A stretch of 64,000 nucleotides of DNA from Taeniopygia guttata (Eukaryota > Chordata > Aves > Passeriformes > Estrildidae): NCBI RefSeq assembly GCF_048771995.1, contig NC_133024.1, positions 59,602,501-59,666,500 on the forward strand, read 5' to 3'. This document shows positions 24,967-37,600 of the stretch, piece after piece (the stretch's first letter is position 1; each line of letters starts with the position of its first letter). Both the position numbers and the translations under genes were made by a program. The notes beneath the pieces were generated by a model. It searched no databases, was not told where the DNA came from, and saw nothing but the letters and a program-made list of their open reading frames with translations.

Positions 24967-26977
24967 CATGCCTAGCTGGTTCAATTTTTTTGCAAGGAAT
25001 GGGAATGGAATTTACCATATTTATCATCCACAGCAGAAATAGCTCATGAGTAGATCCATTTGTTAAGAGAGTTCAAGCTGACTTCTCATGGAGCAAGGGG
25101 GCAGGCTACATAAGGGAAGAGGACCTGGAACTGCAGACAGGGGAAGTGTCGTCTCCAGCAAAGGCTCAATCCCAGGGTGTCCCAGCCGGGCCAGCGGTGT
25201 GGGACCAATGTCTAAAGCCATGCCAAGGGCTGGGATAAGCCAGACATGGGGCTGGGCACAGTGTGGCTGCAGCACAGCCCCGGTGGGGAGTGAAGGATGG
25301 GCCTGAGCACAAACAGCTGCCGAGCCGTGGGGTAGATGGTCCCAGCAGGGCAGCTCACGGCTCCATCCCTAGAGCTGATTTTACTGCAGCTTGGGTCAAG
25401 GTTACAACTTCTACCCACAGGCACCACTTCAAAGTTAGCCAGTGCTTCTAAGGCAAACATCTCTGGACAGGTCTTCACTCTGAATACATCTTCAATGAAC
25501 TCAGCGATCCCTGTTGAGAAGACCCAAAGAAGATGTCCTGCGAGCTCTCTAATTTCATGCCAGACTTAAGGCTTTCTGAACGTCTGTGCCATGTGGAGAC
25601 ACTCCACTAGGTGGCGGGACAGGAGCCGGGGGATGGCAAGCAGCGCTCTGCTCACCTTGGTAGGAGGCCAGAGCTTTTTCCACTGCTGTTGGGACCGTTC
25701 CCATGTCACCTGAAATGCCCCAGGACCAGCGCAAGTAAATTCGATCTTGGGCCTCTAACTGATGCAGCCGCTCTGGGCTCCTGGCCAACTGGATGCTACA
25801 CACCGATACCATTCACTCCAGATAATTAGCATCCACTCGTAATGAGCTGGGTTTGTTGAGTTCTTAACCATTATAGGGGCTAATCCTGCCATGCTAAACT
25901 CACTCAGTTGCCATTTTTCAAAATGTCATTTGCTTCAGAAATCTTATGAAGGCTGAAATTGAGTTCTGCCATTTTAATCCATCCCTGTGTGCTTTTTAGG
26001 TCATTGTTACACAGTGTGAGCTCTCAGTCTTGTCAATAGGGAAATAACCATTAGAGCACTCAGCATGTTAATGGTGTTAGCCCTAGAATTCTGACACTAC
26101 CAGCAGGTAACACAGTTACATTTAGAAAGCAAACTTTGCTGCAGATGCACTAGGAAAATGGCAGGATTTAATACCCATTATGAGGAAATGAGTACATTAA
26201 CTTCTTGGTCTCTCAAAGCATCACTTTAAAATACTGTAGGGGACAGCAGGCAACAGGACTAAAAGATTCCATTTTGGAAAACAGCTTCTCAAATGGAATC
26301 CATGAACTTGAGGTTATAACACATATCAGCTGGAAATACAAAGCTGCTGTCATTTTCAAATATCTCAAGACAAGTATTTATTCTTTTCTGTAAAGAATTT
26401 AGTGTCCACTACATTCCTCCTTCCTGCAAAAACTAAAAAGGTACCTGGGTGACAAAGGATATGTTGGACACTGAGGAGGTATTTCCCAGCTTCTGAGTGG
26501 TTTTGAATTGCTCTATTGATTCATAAAGGTATGACAGCACTGTAGGAGCTATTAAAAAATGGGGAATTTTAAGAGAAGGATGAGAGAAGAAGGTGTTTGC
26601 AGATTCTATCCACAAATATGCTCTGGGGAAATAGGCACTGATCTGTTTATCTGTCAGATGGCTGATGGTGAGATGGCTGATAAACTGAGGCACTTCAAGA
26701 TAAGGGTAGAAAAGGACCTTGAGAGTTCAGTCAGACAGTCTTCTTTCATCAGGGGGATTAGTTAGACATGCACTTCTCTGGGGAGATGTTTGCTTACCTT
26801 GTTCTTCAGATTTCCTGGTGCTGGAGATTTCCAACAGAACTGCTTACTGAACAGGGGGCTGGGCCCTACCATTCCCCTGTGAGTGTTGCAAGTATAATCG
26901 GATGGATCATAACCTGCATTAATGTGGATTTAGAGGTCTGTCTGATGCTTAGATCCTTATGGAGCTCACTGTGCCCC

Positions 26978-27030
26978 ATTCTACACAGCACTTGGCTGTG
27001 TAGAATAATACAGAAATAAATTTCTGTATT
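26978..27030. repeat. Two perfect hairpins placed end to end
   Basis: The first arm pair is ATTCTACACAGC (26978-26989) and its exact complement GCTGTGTAGAAT (26995-27006), with a 5-base loop. The second pair follows at once: AATACAGAAAT (27007-27017) and ATTTCTGTATT (27020-27030), with a 2-base loop. Both stems are perfect (12 and 11 bp) and share no spacer. Function is unknown. Confidence 0.7.
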
Positions 27031-27408
27031 TATTAAAAAAGCCCAACTATATTATTTGTGAGTACTTTCACACAGGATGAACCAGGGTGTTCTTCACTGT
27101 TTGGTTCTTTCACTGGGCACACGTCTCTCTCCACACCTATGATACTGTTGGTAGAGAGGAAAAATGGAAGAACCAGCTCATCTCATGTATTTCTTCAGGA
27201 GCTTTACATAAAAAAAAAGCAGTTTAGCTAATGAATACAATTCAGGACTGAATTGCCTGAAGCAATAATAGATGCTTCTGTGAAAACATAAGAGCATCTC
27301 TCAGTGCTGATCACAAGACTAAACTGTTAATGAAATTTTAAGAAGAAAATAGAGAATAAAAGCAGACACACCCCTGCAATATGTCTGTATACACAGAAAC
27401 ATAGTAAA

Positions 27409-27436
27409 TACACACACACACACATACACACACACA
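27409..27436. repeat. (CA)n microsatellite
   Basis: About 28 bp of CA repeats with one T interruption. Confidence 0.85.
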
Positions 27437-30400
27437 TTTTGTATGTAATTGCTGCATGCCCAAATGTCAAGTGCCATGTGCAGGCCTGGCCTCACAGTGT
27501 CAAAAAGGTATGATAAAAGTGGGACCAGTACCAAGAAGAGAGGCAAGGAGCAAAATATTATCTGAAATAGGACACACTAACTTTAAAAAGAGATATCTGA
27601 AGTGGTGGGTGTGATGGCAATCTTTGAAATCACCAGCAGAGCTGAGAAAATTAGAAGAGACCAACTATTCACTATCTAGCATCAGACAGGAAATATGGGA
27701 ACATCAAGCAAATTATGAGGTGACAAATTCAGAAGAGTCAAAAGATAGCTCCTTATAACACCTTGTGTATAGTTACCCTGTGAAACTTACTGCTTGAGGA
27801 TGCTGTGGATGCCAAAAGTTTAGATTATTGTAAAAGCTATTTTTAAAAATTGCAGAAAGGTCTACTAAGCACTTCTGGCTCAGGAAGAAGCACTACAGCC
27901 AAGGACTGCTGGAGGTCAGGAAATTCAACACTGAGATATTGCCTTCCTCTGCATAGATTTGTATGTTTTTCAGGAAGGGGTTTGAAGATATCTCTGTATC
28001 CTTAAATGCCCTTTATTACCTTGTTAATCATATGCAGCCTTAGGGGAGAACATTTCTAGAAGCACTGAGGGGGAAAGAAAGTCGTAAGGAGGCTAAGGAA
28101 TCATCTCTGCCTGTTTCTCTGCCTGAAATAACACTTAGCAAACTTGTGGGGCCATGCTGAGGTGAGGGAGGACTGCTGTCCATTCTGCCTCACCAGCTCC
28201 CAGCTATGCCAATTACATTAGCTGCTGCCCTGAGGATTTCTCCTCATCTGATCCTTCTGTCTTACAGTTCTGACCTGGTTTTGACATTTGAAAGAGCAAG
28301 TAAAACCTTCCTCACATGTGACAGGTGGTTTAGCTGCCACCAGCTTCCTTACTGTTTAATGACTGTGCTCAAATGCCCAGCCAAGGCAGTGTTGGATATC
28401 CCTGAGTAAGCGAAGGATTACAGAGGTGATGTGAGGTCAGGCTGCCTTGTTTCAGCAGTGCCAAGAAATCACATCCACCCTCTGCACTCTTTTGTATGGC
28501 CACAGGCCCCCTCTGTGTGTCTCATTTTTAACTTGCTCTGCAATGTGGTCCTAGTCCTGTGTTCCTCCAGCTGTGTCTCATCAGACATTAAATCACTGCA
28601 AATTTCCTGTCTGGGACATCCTGCCACACATGAATACCTCAGCCCACAAACATGTACACGTATACAAGCAAAGTGCATTGGGACACAGAAAACATGTCCA
28701 AAGTTGAGCATACGTATTTTTCTGCTGTAAAGAGCAATCACTGTGGCCATGGTGCACACAGTGCCTGTTAGGTTTGGGCTTGTTTTTCCTAAAAGGTCAT
28801 GCTATCCTTCAGTCTTGAGAAGCTCGAGAGCATGGGTGGGAGCACTGTACAGACCTGTGAGGCAACAGAGAAATTCCCGTGTGTCAAACTGGTGCTTACA
28901 GCCCCTCCTCTCTGCAATGGCAGTCTGTGCATAACCCTCCTGTCTCAGAATCTCCATGCATGAAATGAGGCCAGTAATGTTTATCCACCTACTGCAAGGC
29001 TTCACAGAAGAAATCATTACTACTCTATGGGGATAGGAAACTAGGAAGAAATCCTACTAAATAAATTAATACATATGGGAGCAAGTGAATGCAGAGAAAT
29101 CAGGGAGGTGTGGGGGCGTAGCTCTTATAGCACAAAGCAAATGATTCTCCTCTGAGAACAGGATGAATATGGAAACCGTGCAACAGATGCACTATGCTGA
29201 ACATCAAATATATGCAAATTATTCTGATCATCTTTTTGGTGCATTTTGTCACTATTCATGGGCAGGTTTGTGCTGAACATCCTGGAGAGAAGCTGCTTTT
29301 GGGGAGAGTGGATGTTGCATACACAGGGTGAGAGCATGCAGGGTGTGATGTGCTCGTGGTGCTCAGAGCTGTGCTGGGCCCCTAAGTAGCAGGATAGAAA
29401 CTGGCCTCAAAATCCTCTGGAGCAAGGCAAAGGGGTGAGCTCCAGTCAGGCACATAGGAGCAATGCCATGAAAATGGGGATAGTTTTTCTATCTTTCTGT
29501 TAATCTGAGTTTACTATCCACTGCTTTAGATTTCTACTGGTGGCCAGTGCTATTTAAAGACTTGGCTTTCATCCAAAGCCCTCAGTTGCATGCTTCACAC
29601 AAGAAACAGAGACAGAAAAATAGCAATTTCTCCATTAGTTTATTGAACAGGTCTGCTGCTGCTGAACACAAAAGGCACCATTTCAGTTTCTGCATGCAGT
29701 TCTATTTACAAGCAAGCTGCTTTCCTGAGGGCCAGCTTTTTCAGAGGAACAACCTGATCATTTGTGTATGTCTTTACTACCTGGAGTCTGACCTAGGCAG
29801 ACAGAGGCTCAGGGTATGATTTTTTATTTGCAATTTTTTTTTTTTTTTAGAGCCCTTCACATAAAAAGTGCAAACGTAAAGGCCAAATCTTTTGATATTT
29901 GTAGTCCACTGAAAATTAAGGACCAGGAAAATTCTTTTTCATAATTTCCTTGATTTCTGATTATATTCCCATTCCTGAATATAGCCATGATGGTGGGTAG
30001 TTATATTGAACAGATATGTTTCTTTGTTCATAGCTTTTCTTCTGGTGCAATACAGTCATACCAAATTATTACTTATTTCCATAGATAGGGAAACAAAACT
30101 GTGGAGATCATGGATATTCAGGATGGATAGTGAGAACCTGAGATTTTATCATGATAATAATATTTCAGTAGTGCTGATGATGAAGTATTGGTCTACAGAG
30201 AGGTACAAAGTTTGTTTTCACAGTGTGGCATTTGGCCCAAGTTACAAAATGTTAATCTTGAAAGAGAAGGGCTGAGTTTTGGACTGACAGTGGGGAATTT
30301 CCATGTCCCAGCCCTGCTGGAGCCATGCCACTTTCTAGGGTGTTCAGGGCTAAGCCTGTAAGTATGTTTTAGGAATCAAAGTACTTTTCTATTTCCCAGC

Positions 30401-31510
30401 AGAGGCAGGAGCTTCCTGTGATGCTCAGGTCTTGCTCTTGGCAAGCAATTTGGATTTCCATTTTTTGCTTTCAGTCCCTTTATTCGTGATGTGTACATGT
30501 GGGCAGTTACAGACCACACAGAAATACCCTGAAGAATCATTGCTAACAGCTCTGAAGGGCAGTCTATGGGGTGAGACCCCTTAAGGCCTCAAGGAATAAG
30601 ACTGAGTATTACAAAATGTAGGAATTGCACCCTCTTGTTCAAGCCCAGCTGCAAAGATGTGAACAGCATCAGGCACTGTTACAGCCTTTTTTCACAGTCA
30701 GTGCAATTTCGGTCATATTCAGAGTTTTGAAGCCCTTTAGTTGTTTTTTTATATCATTAACATGAAGGACCTACTAGTTTAAAAACTGTAGCTAAGAATA
30801 GCTATGAATTTACTCTGTGAAAGCCACAAAGAGGAGAAAGACGGATTTGTATTATCACCACAAAATTTAAACTATATATTATCATCTATATATATCAAAG
30901 ATTAAAAATTATATAAAAATGCACACAATGTTAGCTACTGTTAGCTTATCTAAAAAATAATTTTTTATGAAAAACATGAAAGCTACAGATGGTATATACT
31001 GCACATCTGAACTTGCATATTGAACTCATGCAGAAAGTACTTTAGTCTTTTAATACAAATGTCCAATAAACATCTGAGAGCTAAAGACTGTTGAATACAC
31101 GAGTTCTGGTTTTGCCTAGTGTGTGATACAGTAGTAATATTGAGCTGGCTGTAGTTATATTTTTTAATCACGTAGTTTGCAAGACAAGAGCTGTGGTTTT
31201 CAATGCAATGTTTTATTTTCCATGCTCTGGGAAGTAATATCATGGCTTTGTTTTGACTTAGTGCAAACACCAGTTCTTATGTTAACAGCCTATGGTAAGA
31301 GGAAATGAAACATTCATGTAACTGCAGAAGTAAAACACAAAAAAGAAAATTATTTTTTGTTGCTCTGATTTTTAAAATGTTTTCTTTTATAGTTCTTTTG
31401 AAAGTTTAAAAGTTCTCATAAAACTTCTTCAGCCTTCTGATCTGTTTACATATTTCTACTGGAGTTCTCACACACTGTTCATGTAAATAATGATTTTTTA
31501 AATTCCTCTT

Positions 31511-31693
31511 TGTGGGAGGAGAGAACTGATGGACTGTTAGTTTGACCAGTGTGGTTTGAGAGGTAGTAATTCCATCCTCCAATCCATGGTCACCTCTGTA
31601 ATTCTATAAATACCAGATGCTTGAAAAAACTTTATTTTTTCTCCTTTGAACTTATCAAGCATCTGTGTACTTACTTTGTGTCCAATAGCGACA
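31511..31693 (+). mobile_element. Small LTR-like piece of an avian endogenous retrovirus
   Basis: The stretch runs from TGTGGGAGGAGAGAACTGA, through TTTGACCAGTGTGG and a CTATAAATACCAGATGCTTG block, to CTTATCAAGCATCTGTGT and a terminal GCGACA. The order matches a short LTR class known from bird genomes (ERVK-like), and no internal region is attached. I read it as a solo LTR fossil of about 183 bp; ends and family are tentative. Confidence 0.4.
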
Positions 31694-34600
31694 ATTTTTT
31701 AATACGTGGGCACAGCATGACCCCACTGTAAGGTCACACTGCCTGCTCTGGCTCCAGTCTGTGGTCAGGAAAGGTCTCTGGGAGCTGATTTTGGAACCTG
31801 GCACAAACTGGCTCAGTCATGTGCTACTTTGGGGAAAGTTCAGACATACAAATCTGGGCTTCAAAACAGAGGCAGCAAGAACTAAGATGCAGTTCTGACA
31901 GAGGAGATTTATTACAATCTTTTTACTTGCCCCACTGTCCTTTAACCTGCCCTTTTGTCTGTACTTTTTAAGGTTCATGTTTGCAAGAACCTCTTAAGTA
32001 TGAAGTAAGGTTGGGAGTGGGGTGGAGAGTATCTCTATTTGTGTGTGGGTTCTGTGATGGAAATGGAAATGGAAAACATTTCAGAGTATGCTCCAGAAGA
32101 TTTTAAAATTGAGACACTCTGGAGCCAAGCTGGACCAACCAAGCTTTAAGTATAAATAAAACCAGCCAATCTCAGTTATCAAAAATGCAGAGTTACTACA
32201 ACTGTGGCTCCATTGACTCCTCAACCCAATGGCCACAGTCAACTCAAATCAGCAGAGCAGAGACTCTTATGAGCTCAGAGCACTGTACATCTCTGTATTT
32301 ACAGTGCCAGCATCACAGGATGCCTCTACGTATAATGTACACTAGACAGGATAACCTACTTCATAAATTCAGCCACATCTTTTGTAATGCTGGTGCACAT
32401 GGAGTATTTTGACATTGCTGTGTCTAGATTGGATGATCAGACCCTTGGTTCAGGATGAGCAGTCAGTCTCCTTGCAAGAATATTTTACTCTTGATTTTCA
32501 TTCAAGGCTTTCCCCCCCATTTTTACTACAATAAAAGTTATGGTCTGAGTACATTACAAAATAATAATCAGCCTTCCACCACCACCCTCTGAAACTAAAC
32601 TGGCTTTTCAATAATTTTCACAGTATATTGCTCACAAGACTGAGAGAGATCAGCTAAAACTTGGAGGCAAACCCAGGTCTGATTAATGAGCCTGTAATTC
32701 ATTAGCATTTATGTGGCCATTTTTTTCAGTGCATTTGAAGTAAACAAAACAGGGGAAAATAAAGAAGAAAGAACTGAATGTCAGTGAGAAACTCTAGGGC
32801 CTGATGCCATTGCTGCTTGTCAGCAAATGGCAAATACCTCCAAACCTTGCAAATGCACTCTGGGGTTGCTGGAACTGTTGAGAGAGTGGATGGGAGCTGC
32901 GTGCTGATTGAACAATTGTTGTCCACGGAACTGGTGTATTTTGCAGTGGATTTAGAAGATTTAGTAGGAAATGCTATTCAGTTGAGCTTTCTGGGTGCAA
33001 TGATTTTGACCAAGAATGTTAATTAATGAAAATGTAAAAATGTTGCTCATTGTTTCTAAGGCAAAACAGCAAAACAAAACGTCTGCGGCACTAACAGAAC
33101 AGCTTTGATTATAAGAGTTCTGATTCTGATTTTCCTGCTGCAAGAAGTGCTGCACTTCTGACAGCACGCCAAGAATTCATTCCTAATGCTGTCCTGCAAC
33201 ATGTAAAGGAAGTTTTGAAGGTCTCACCACTGCTGAAGCTTTGTCTCCTATCACAATTGTTAGAACATTACAGCACAATGCAGAATTGAAGAAAATTCTT
33301 AGAACTCTTTCTGGAATGGTATCCAGAAGCCTGTGTTTGGCTAAGACTAGAGGGCTTTTGGGACACAACTAATCTGATACTTGAAACCTGTGAAGTCAGG
33401 TGTGTTAACTTTTACATGGAAAAGACAGACACATAACTATGTGCTAACATGGTCAGATGAGCTCGGTTTGGGTGCTAATTCCTTCTGCACTGGTGACGTG
33501 GGCAGCGGTTAAACTAAGACCTTCTTTGCTGATTAGAGACTTGGTGAGCTAATTGAATGAGCTCTGTTCAGATAAAACAGATGGAGCTGCAGGAGTCAGC
33601 GCACCACTGTTATTTTCCCCACCTAGTCTTTAACCACACTGTTTAAATGCCTGTACCACGTACTGGATTGTGTGGAGTAAGATTATCTATACAGTACATT
33701 TTATTGCTCACACTTTCACCTCTCACATTCCTTTCACATGCTGTATACTTACTGATCAAAAGCCATTTTCTGGGGTTCCTCTATTTCTGGAGCTGCTTTT
33801 GTACTTCAGTGTTTTAGAAACAGAGAACAGCTTGTTTATAATCTCCAAAATTCAATGTTATAATGGAGACTGCAGTGAAAATCAACATCAGAAAAAAGTG
33901 CTGTAATTTACATATTGCTGAGATACATTTGGAAAAAGGTTATGTAGCTTCTATAGTTACCTCATTTTCCTACACATACAATTACCTCCATTACAGAAGC
34001 CTTTCAGGTAGGGACTGTCATTTAAGATATAAAAACAATAAAAGCAGTGGATCTTTTGGAATCACATAAAAACTGGGATGTGTAAGAACTATAAGAGCTG
34101 GGCTAGTTTCCTATAAAATTTATAGATGTTACAAATCCACAAAGTTTAACTCCATCCTGGGGGAAGCATATTATCTATTGCTAAGTCCTGTGCTCCAAGC
34201 AGCCTAGGAGGAGGCCATGCTGGGTATCCTGGGGTGTGACTGCATAGTGCCTGTGACCTTCTAGGACCCCTCAACACCTCCCCCAGGAAGGGGAGACAAT
34301 CACTCAATCCCCAGACACCTTCCTTAGAACATTTCTTCTCTCAAAATCCTCAAAGTGTCAGAAGTAGCTTTTACCTGTAGTGCTTTCCCCCAGAACCAGC
34401 TACCTAGATGTCCTAGTTCTCATGGCAACTATCACTGAACTAGCAGACCATCTGTTTTCTAAGCATCACTTATTCTTTTTACTTACAGAAACCCCTCTTG
34501 TAATTTCAGACAGTCTAGCACCAGTAAAACCTTTTACACAATTTATATAGGCCTGCTCTCCTCATATCTTTTGTCTCAATGTTAATTTGCACTATCTTCT

Positions 34601-37600
34601 CTCGTTCATCTTTGTTACTCTTAATTGCTTTTTTGTCTCTCCCTGCCTTCTTGCTGGCTTTGCATTTGAAATGAAAAGCAAGGAAGTTTGTAGGCTGGTT
34701 CTTTGATTAGCCAGAACTGGATTCCACATGGTCTTAGAGCTGAAACAAGGCCAACCTGTCTTTGGCATGAATTAAAGCCTGCATTTTCAACTGTGTTGTA
34801 GGCCATCCAAAGTTCTTTGATGAGGTTTTACACATGATCCAGCTGGCAGCCTGCAGGCTGCAAGGTGGCTCTGCCTCGTCTCTGTTGTCTGGCCTTGAAG
34901 GTCAGAAAAAGTTGTTAGCACTGTGTGAAGTCTGGGCGTTAATGACACCTCCTGTTCTTACTGCAAGCCAGACAGGAGGCCAGAGGTATTAGGATAGGGT
35001 GTGTTAAAGGCAGGATGCATACTGCAACCCCTCAAGAGTTTTTGCTCTGCCAGGATACTTGTGCTAAGTCCTGTGAGATGTTGAAACAGTCTAATATTTC
35101 AATGCTTCCAACAGGATGAGTCCATTTCAATTCATGCAATGCTGCTTCTTCTCTTACATTGGTGCTGCTGCCAGTGTGAAGCCAGTTCAGCTGCATCAGC
35201 TGGCAGAAGCCTGGGGTTTGATGGGTGCATTCTGTAATTAGTGAGTTGAACCCACTCATAAGTCAGATGAGAGCAATCACCAGCCTGAGCAAAGGGCCAG
35301 AACTGTGCCTGGGAATGGGAGGGGAATATGGGAAGGTAAGGGAGCACCTGCCCTCTTGGCAATGAGCTGCTACAACAGTGCTGCCTTGTTGTAGAACAAA
35401 GACCTTTTTTACAGCTGTGAGGCACATCACCCTGCTCCCTGGTGCTGCCTCCTAAGGCATGAGCAAGTCCAAAAGCTGGCATCCACTGTACCAAGTATAG
35501 GGAAGGATAACTGTGGGAAATAGAGGGACATGAGTATGTCAGCTGCTGTGTTTCATGGAAACCCAGGATGTCCACCACTGTAGTCTGTGCTTCTTCAGCC
35601 TCTGGAAGACAATTGTTCTCCCACTCTGCCAGGCTTTGTTACTAGGAGCAGTGGAGATGTGAGTTCCTACCAATGACTGCTGCTTTACTGCATCAGCAAG
35701 GAATCCCACTGCACATTAAAGGTCCTGACTGACTTGTTCAGAATGTGGTTTTTGTGACAGACAACTATCACAAGGACAAAATCTTACAGCTGTTTTTCCC
35801 TGCAGTGCAGAATAACCTGTCTTGCTCCAGGTTATCAGCAATCAGCTCATCTCAGCCAAACACTGTGTTAATTCTGGTGTTGTCATCCTGTGGATCAGCA
35901 GGACTGTGAAGCAGGGGAATACTTCTTCAGAAAGCATCATGCCTTTTCAGAATTTTTTATTAAAAAAAAAAAAAAAGTTACTTAAACACTTCATTTGACA
36001 AAATTTTATAAAGTACATTTTTAAATTTAAGGGGAAGGAAATGATATTCAGATGCTGATAGCAAAAGCTAGATTAACCAAAGCCAGACTAGAGCAACCAG
36101 AAGAAAAGCTGTACTATTTGCATAATGATTTAATGCAAGGCATTCTGTAAAACTAGAGGAAAACCATAAAACTTGAGAATTGGGAAAGAGAATAGCGAGG
36201 CTCCTTTAAGAAGTAATAGCACTGAAAGTTTTAAATTTTCCTACATATGCAGTTCTGTATTCTGATCAACCTAAATCCTGCCTTGTGAGGGACATGGCTT
36301 GGGGTCACCTGCCAGTACATCTCCCTGATCATTGTCTTGTTTGTGTCATGTTTCTTTTACTGTAGAACTACTTCAGCTGCAACTCTGCTTTCACAGGAGA
36401 CTGTAGTGCAAATATGTATTTCCCCCAGCAGACACTTCCACAAATATATTCTTCCCCCAACAAATGCACTCTATTATCCCTGGATATTGAGTACTGCCAG
36501 CAAGGGGTGTACTGAAAGTGGCAAAAAACATATAATGTGTGAGATGTTATTTGGTGTCACATCAACCTCTCTGTCACTCATTCAATGTTGAATCATCTCC
36601 CTTGTGGGAAAGGTTGAGCTGTATCTTACACCATATTCTGTCTGATTTTTAGTAGAACATAGAAAAATATTTGCTCTTCTTTTTGTGGCATCTTCCAGCA
36701 TTTAAAATGGCATTGTTTCTTCCAGTTGCTACTTGTTTAGTGCAGTGCAATGTTGGACAAAAGCCTCTGTGAAGCAACTGTGACTGATCTTTATTTAGCA
36801 AGGACCTGGAGGATCACCCTTTGAGGTTGGAAAGTATTTTGTAGCAGTGAAAAGCCTCCTGTAGTGCCTTCCTATCTGAGCAACTTTAGCAGCCTTTCAT
36901 TTGCTCATTCAAATAACATCAAGCTGAACACTGTGACGTACATAGGAGTTATTATCTCTGTATGGAGTCTCAGAAAATAAGATAAATCAATTTCCCAGGA
37001 TCTGCTGCAAGATTGCAACACTTTCAGAAAATTTTGTTTGGTTTACAAGTTTACATTTACTAGAACTGCCTTGCTGGGACTTTATGCTGTGTGACTCTCG
37101 TCCACTCAAAGCCTGGAACTGCCCTCCTTTCCTTCACCCTTTACCCATTAAAAACAAATAACTTGTCCCTTTTATATCCACAAAACAATGACACAGTAAA
37201 GACCTTTGGCTCCTGCCAATGCCAGAGTCCAAATCAGATTATAAAAAAAAAAATAATTTAAAAAAACCCTACAAAATAACATTTACTGTTACTCCCGATT
37301 TCACTTTCCTTTCTCCTTGGTCTCTGCACAGTAGATTATGTTACTAAGTTAGAAACTTCAGTTGTCTTGTCATTGTGCATAACATATGCTAGCATCTGGA
37401 AGAGGAAATGTCATTGAATAATTACAGAAAAAAAGGGCTGAAGAGATCCTTGAGAGTCCATCCCAATGCTTGGTCTAGGTAATCCAGATTGTAATTATAT
37501 CTCAAAACCAGCTGCTTAACAGTTTTTAAAAGTTTGTGATGATGAAGGTACGGCAAACTCCACAGTCATTTTCATCTAGCACTGTCCACACCATTAGAAA

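Larger units (their letters stand above)
24967..31510. other. Intergenic, gene-poor
   Basis: No coding exon was supported. It contains a paired hairpin at 26978-27030, a short CA microsatellite at 27409-27436, and scattered A/T runs. All open frames are short and unstructured. Confidence 0.55.
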
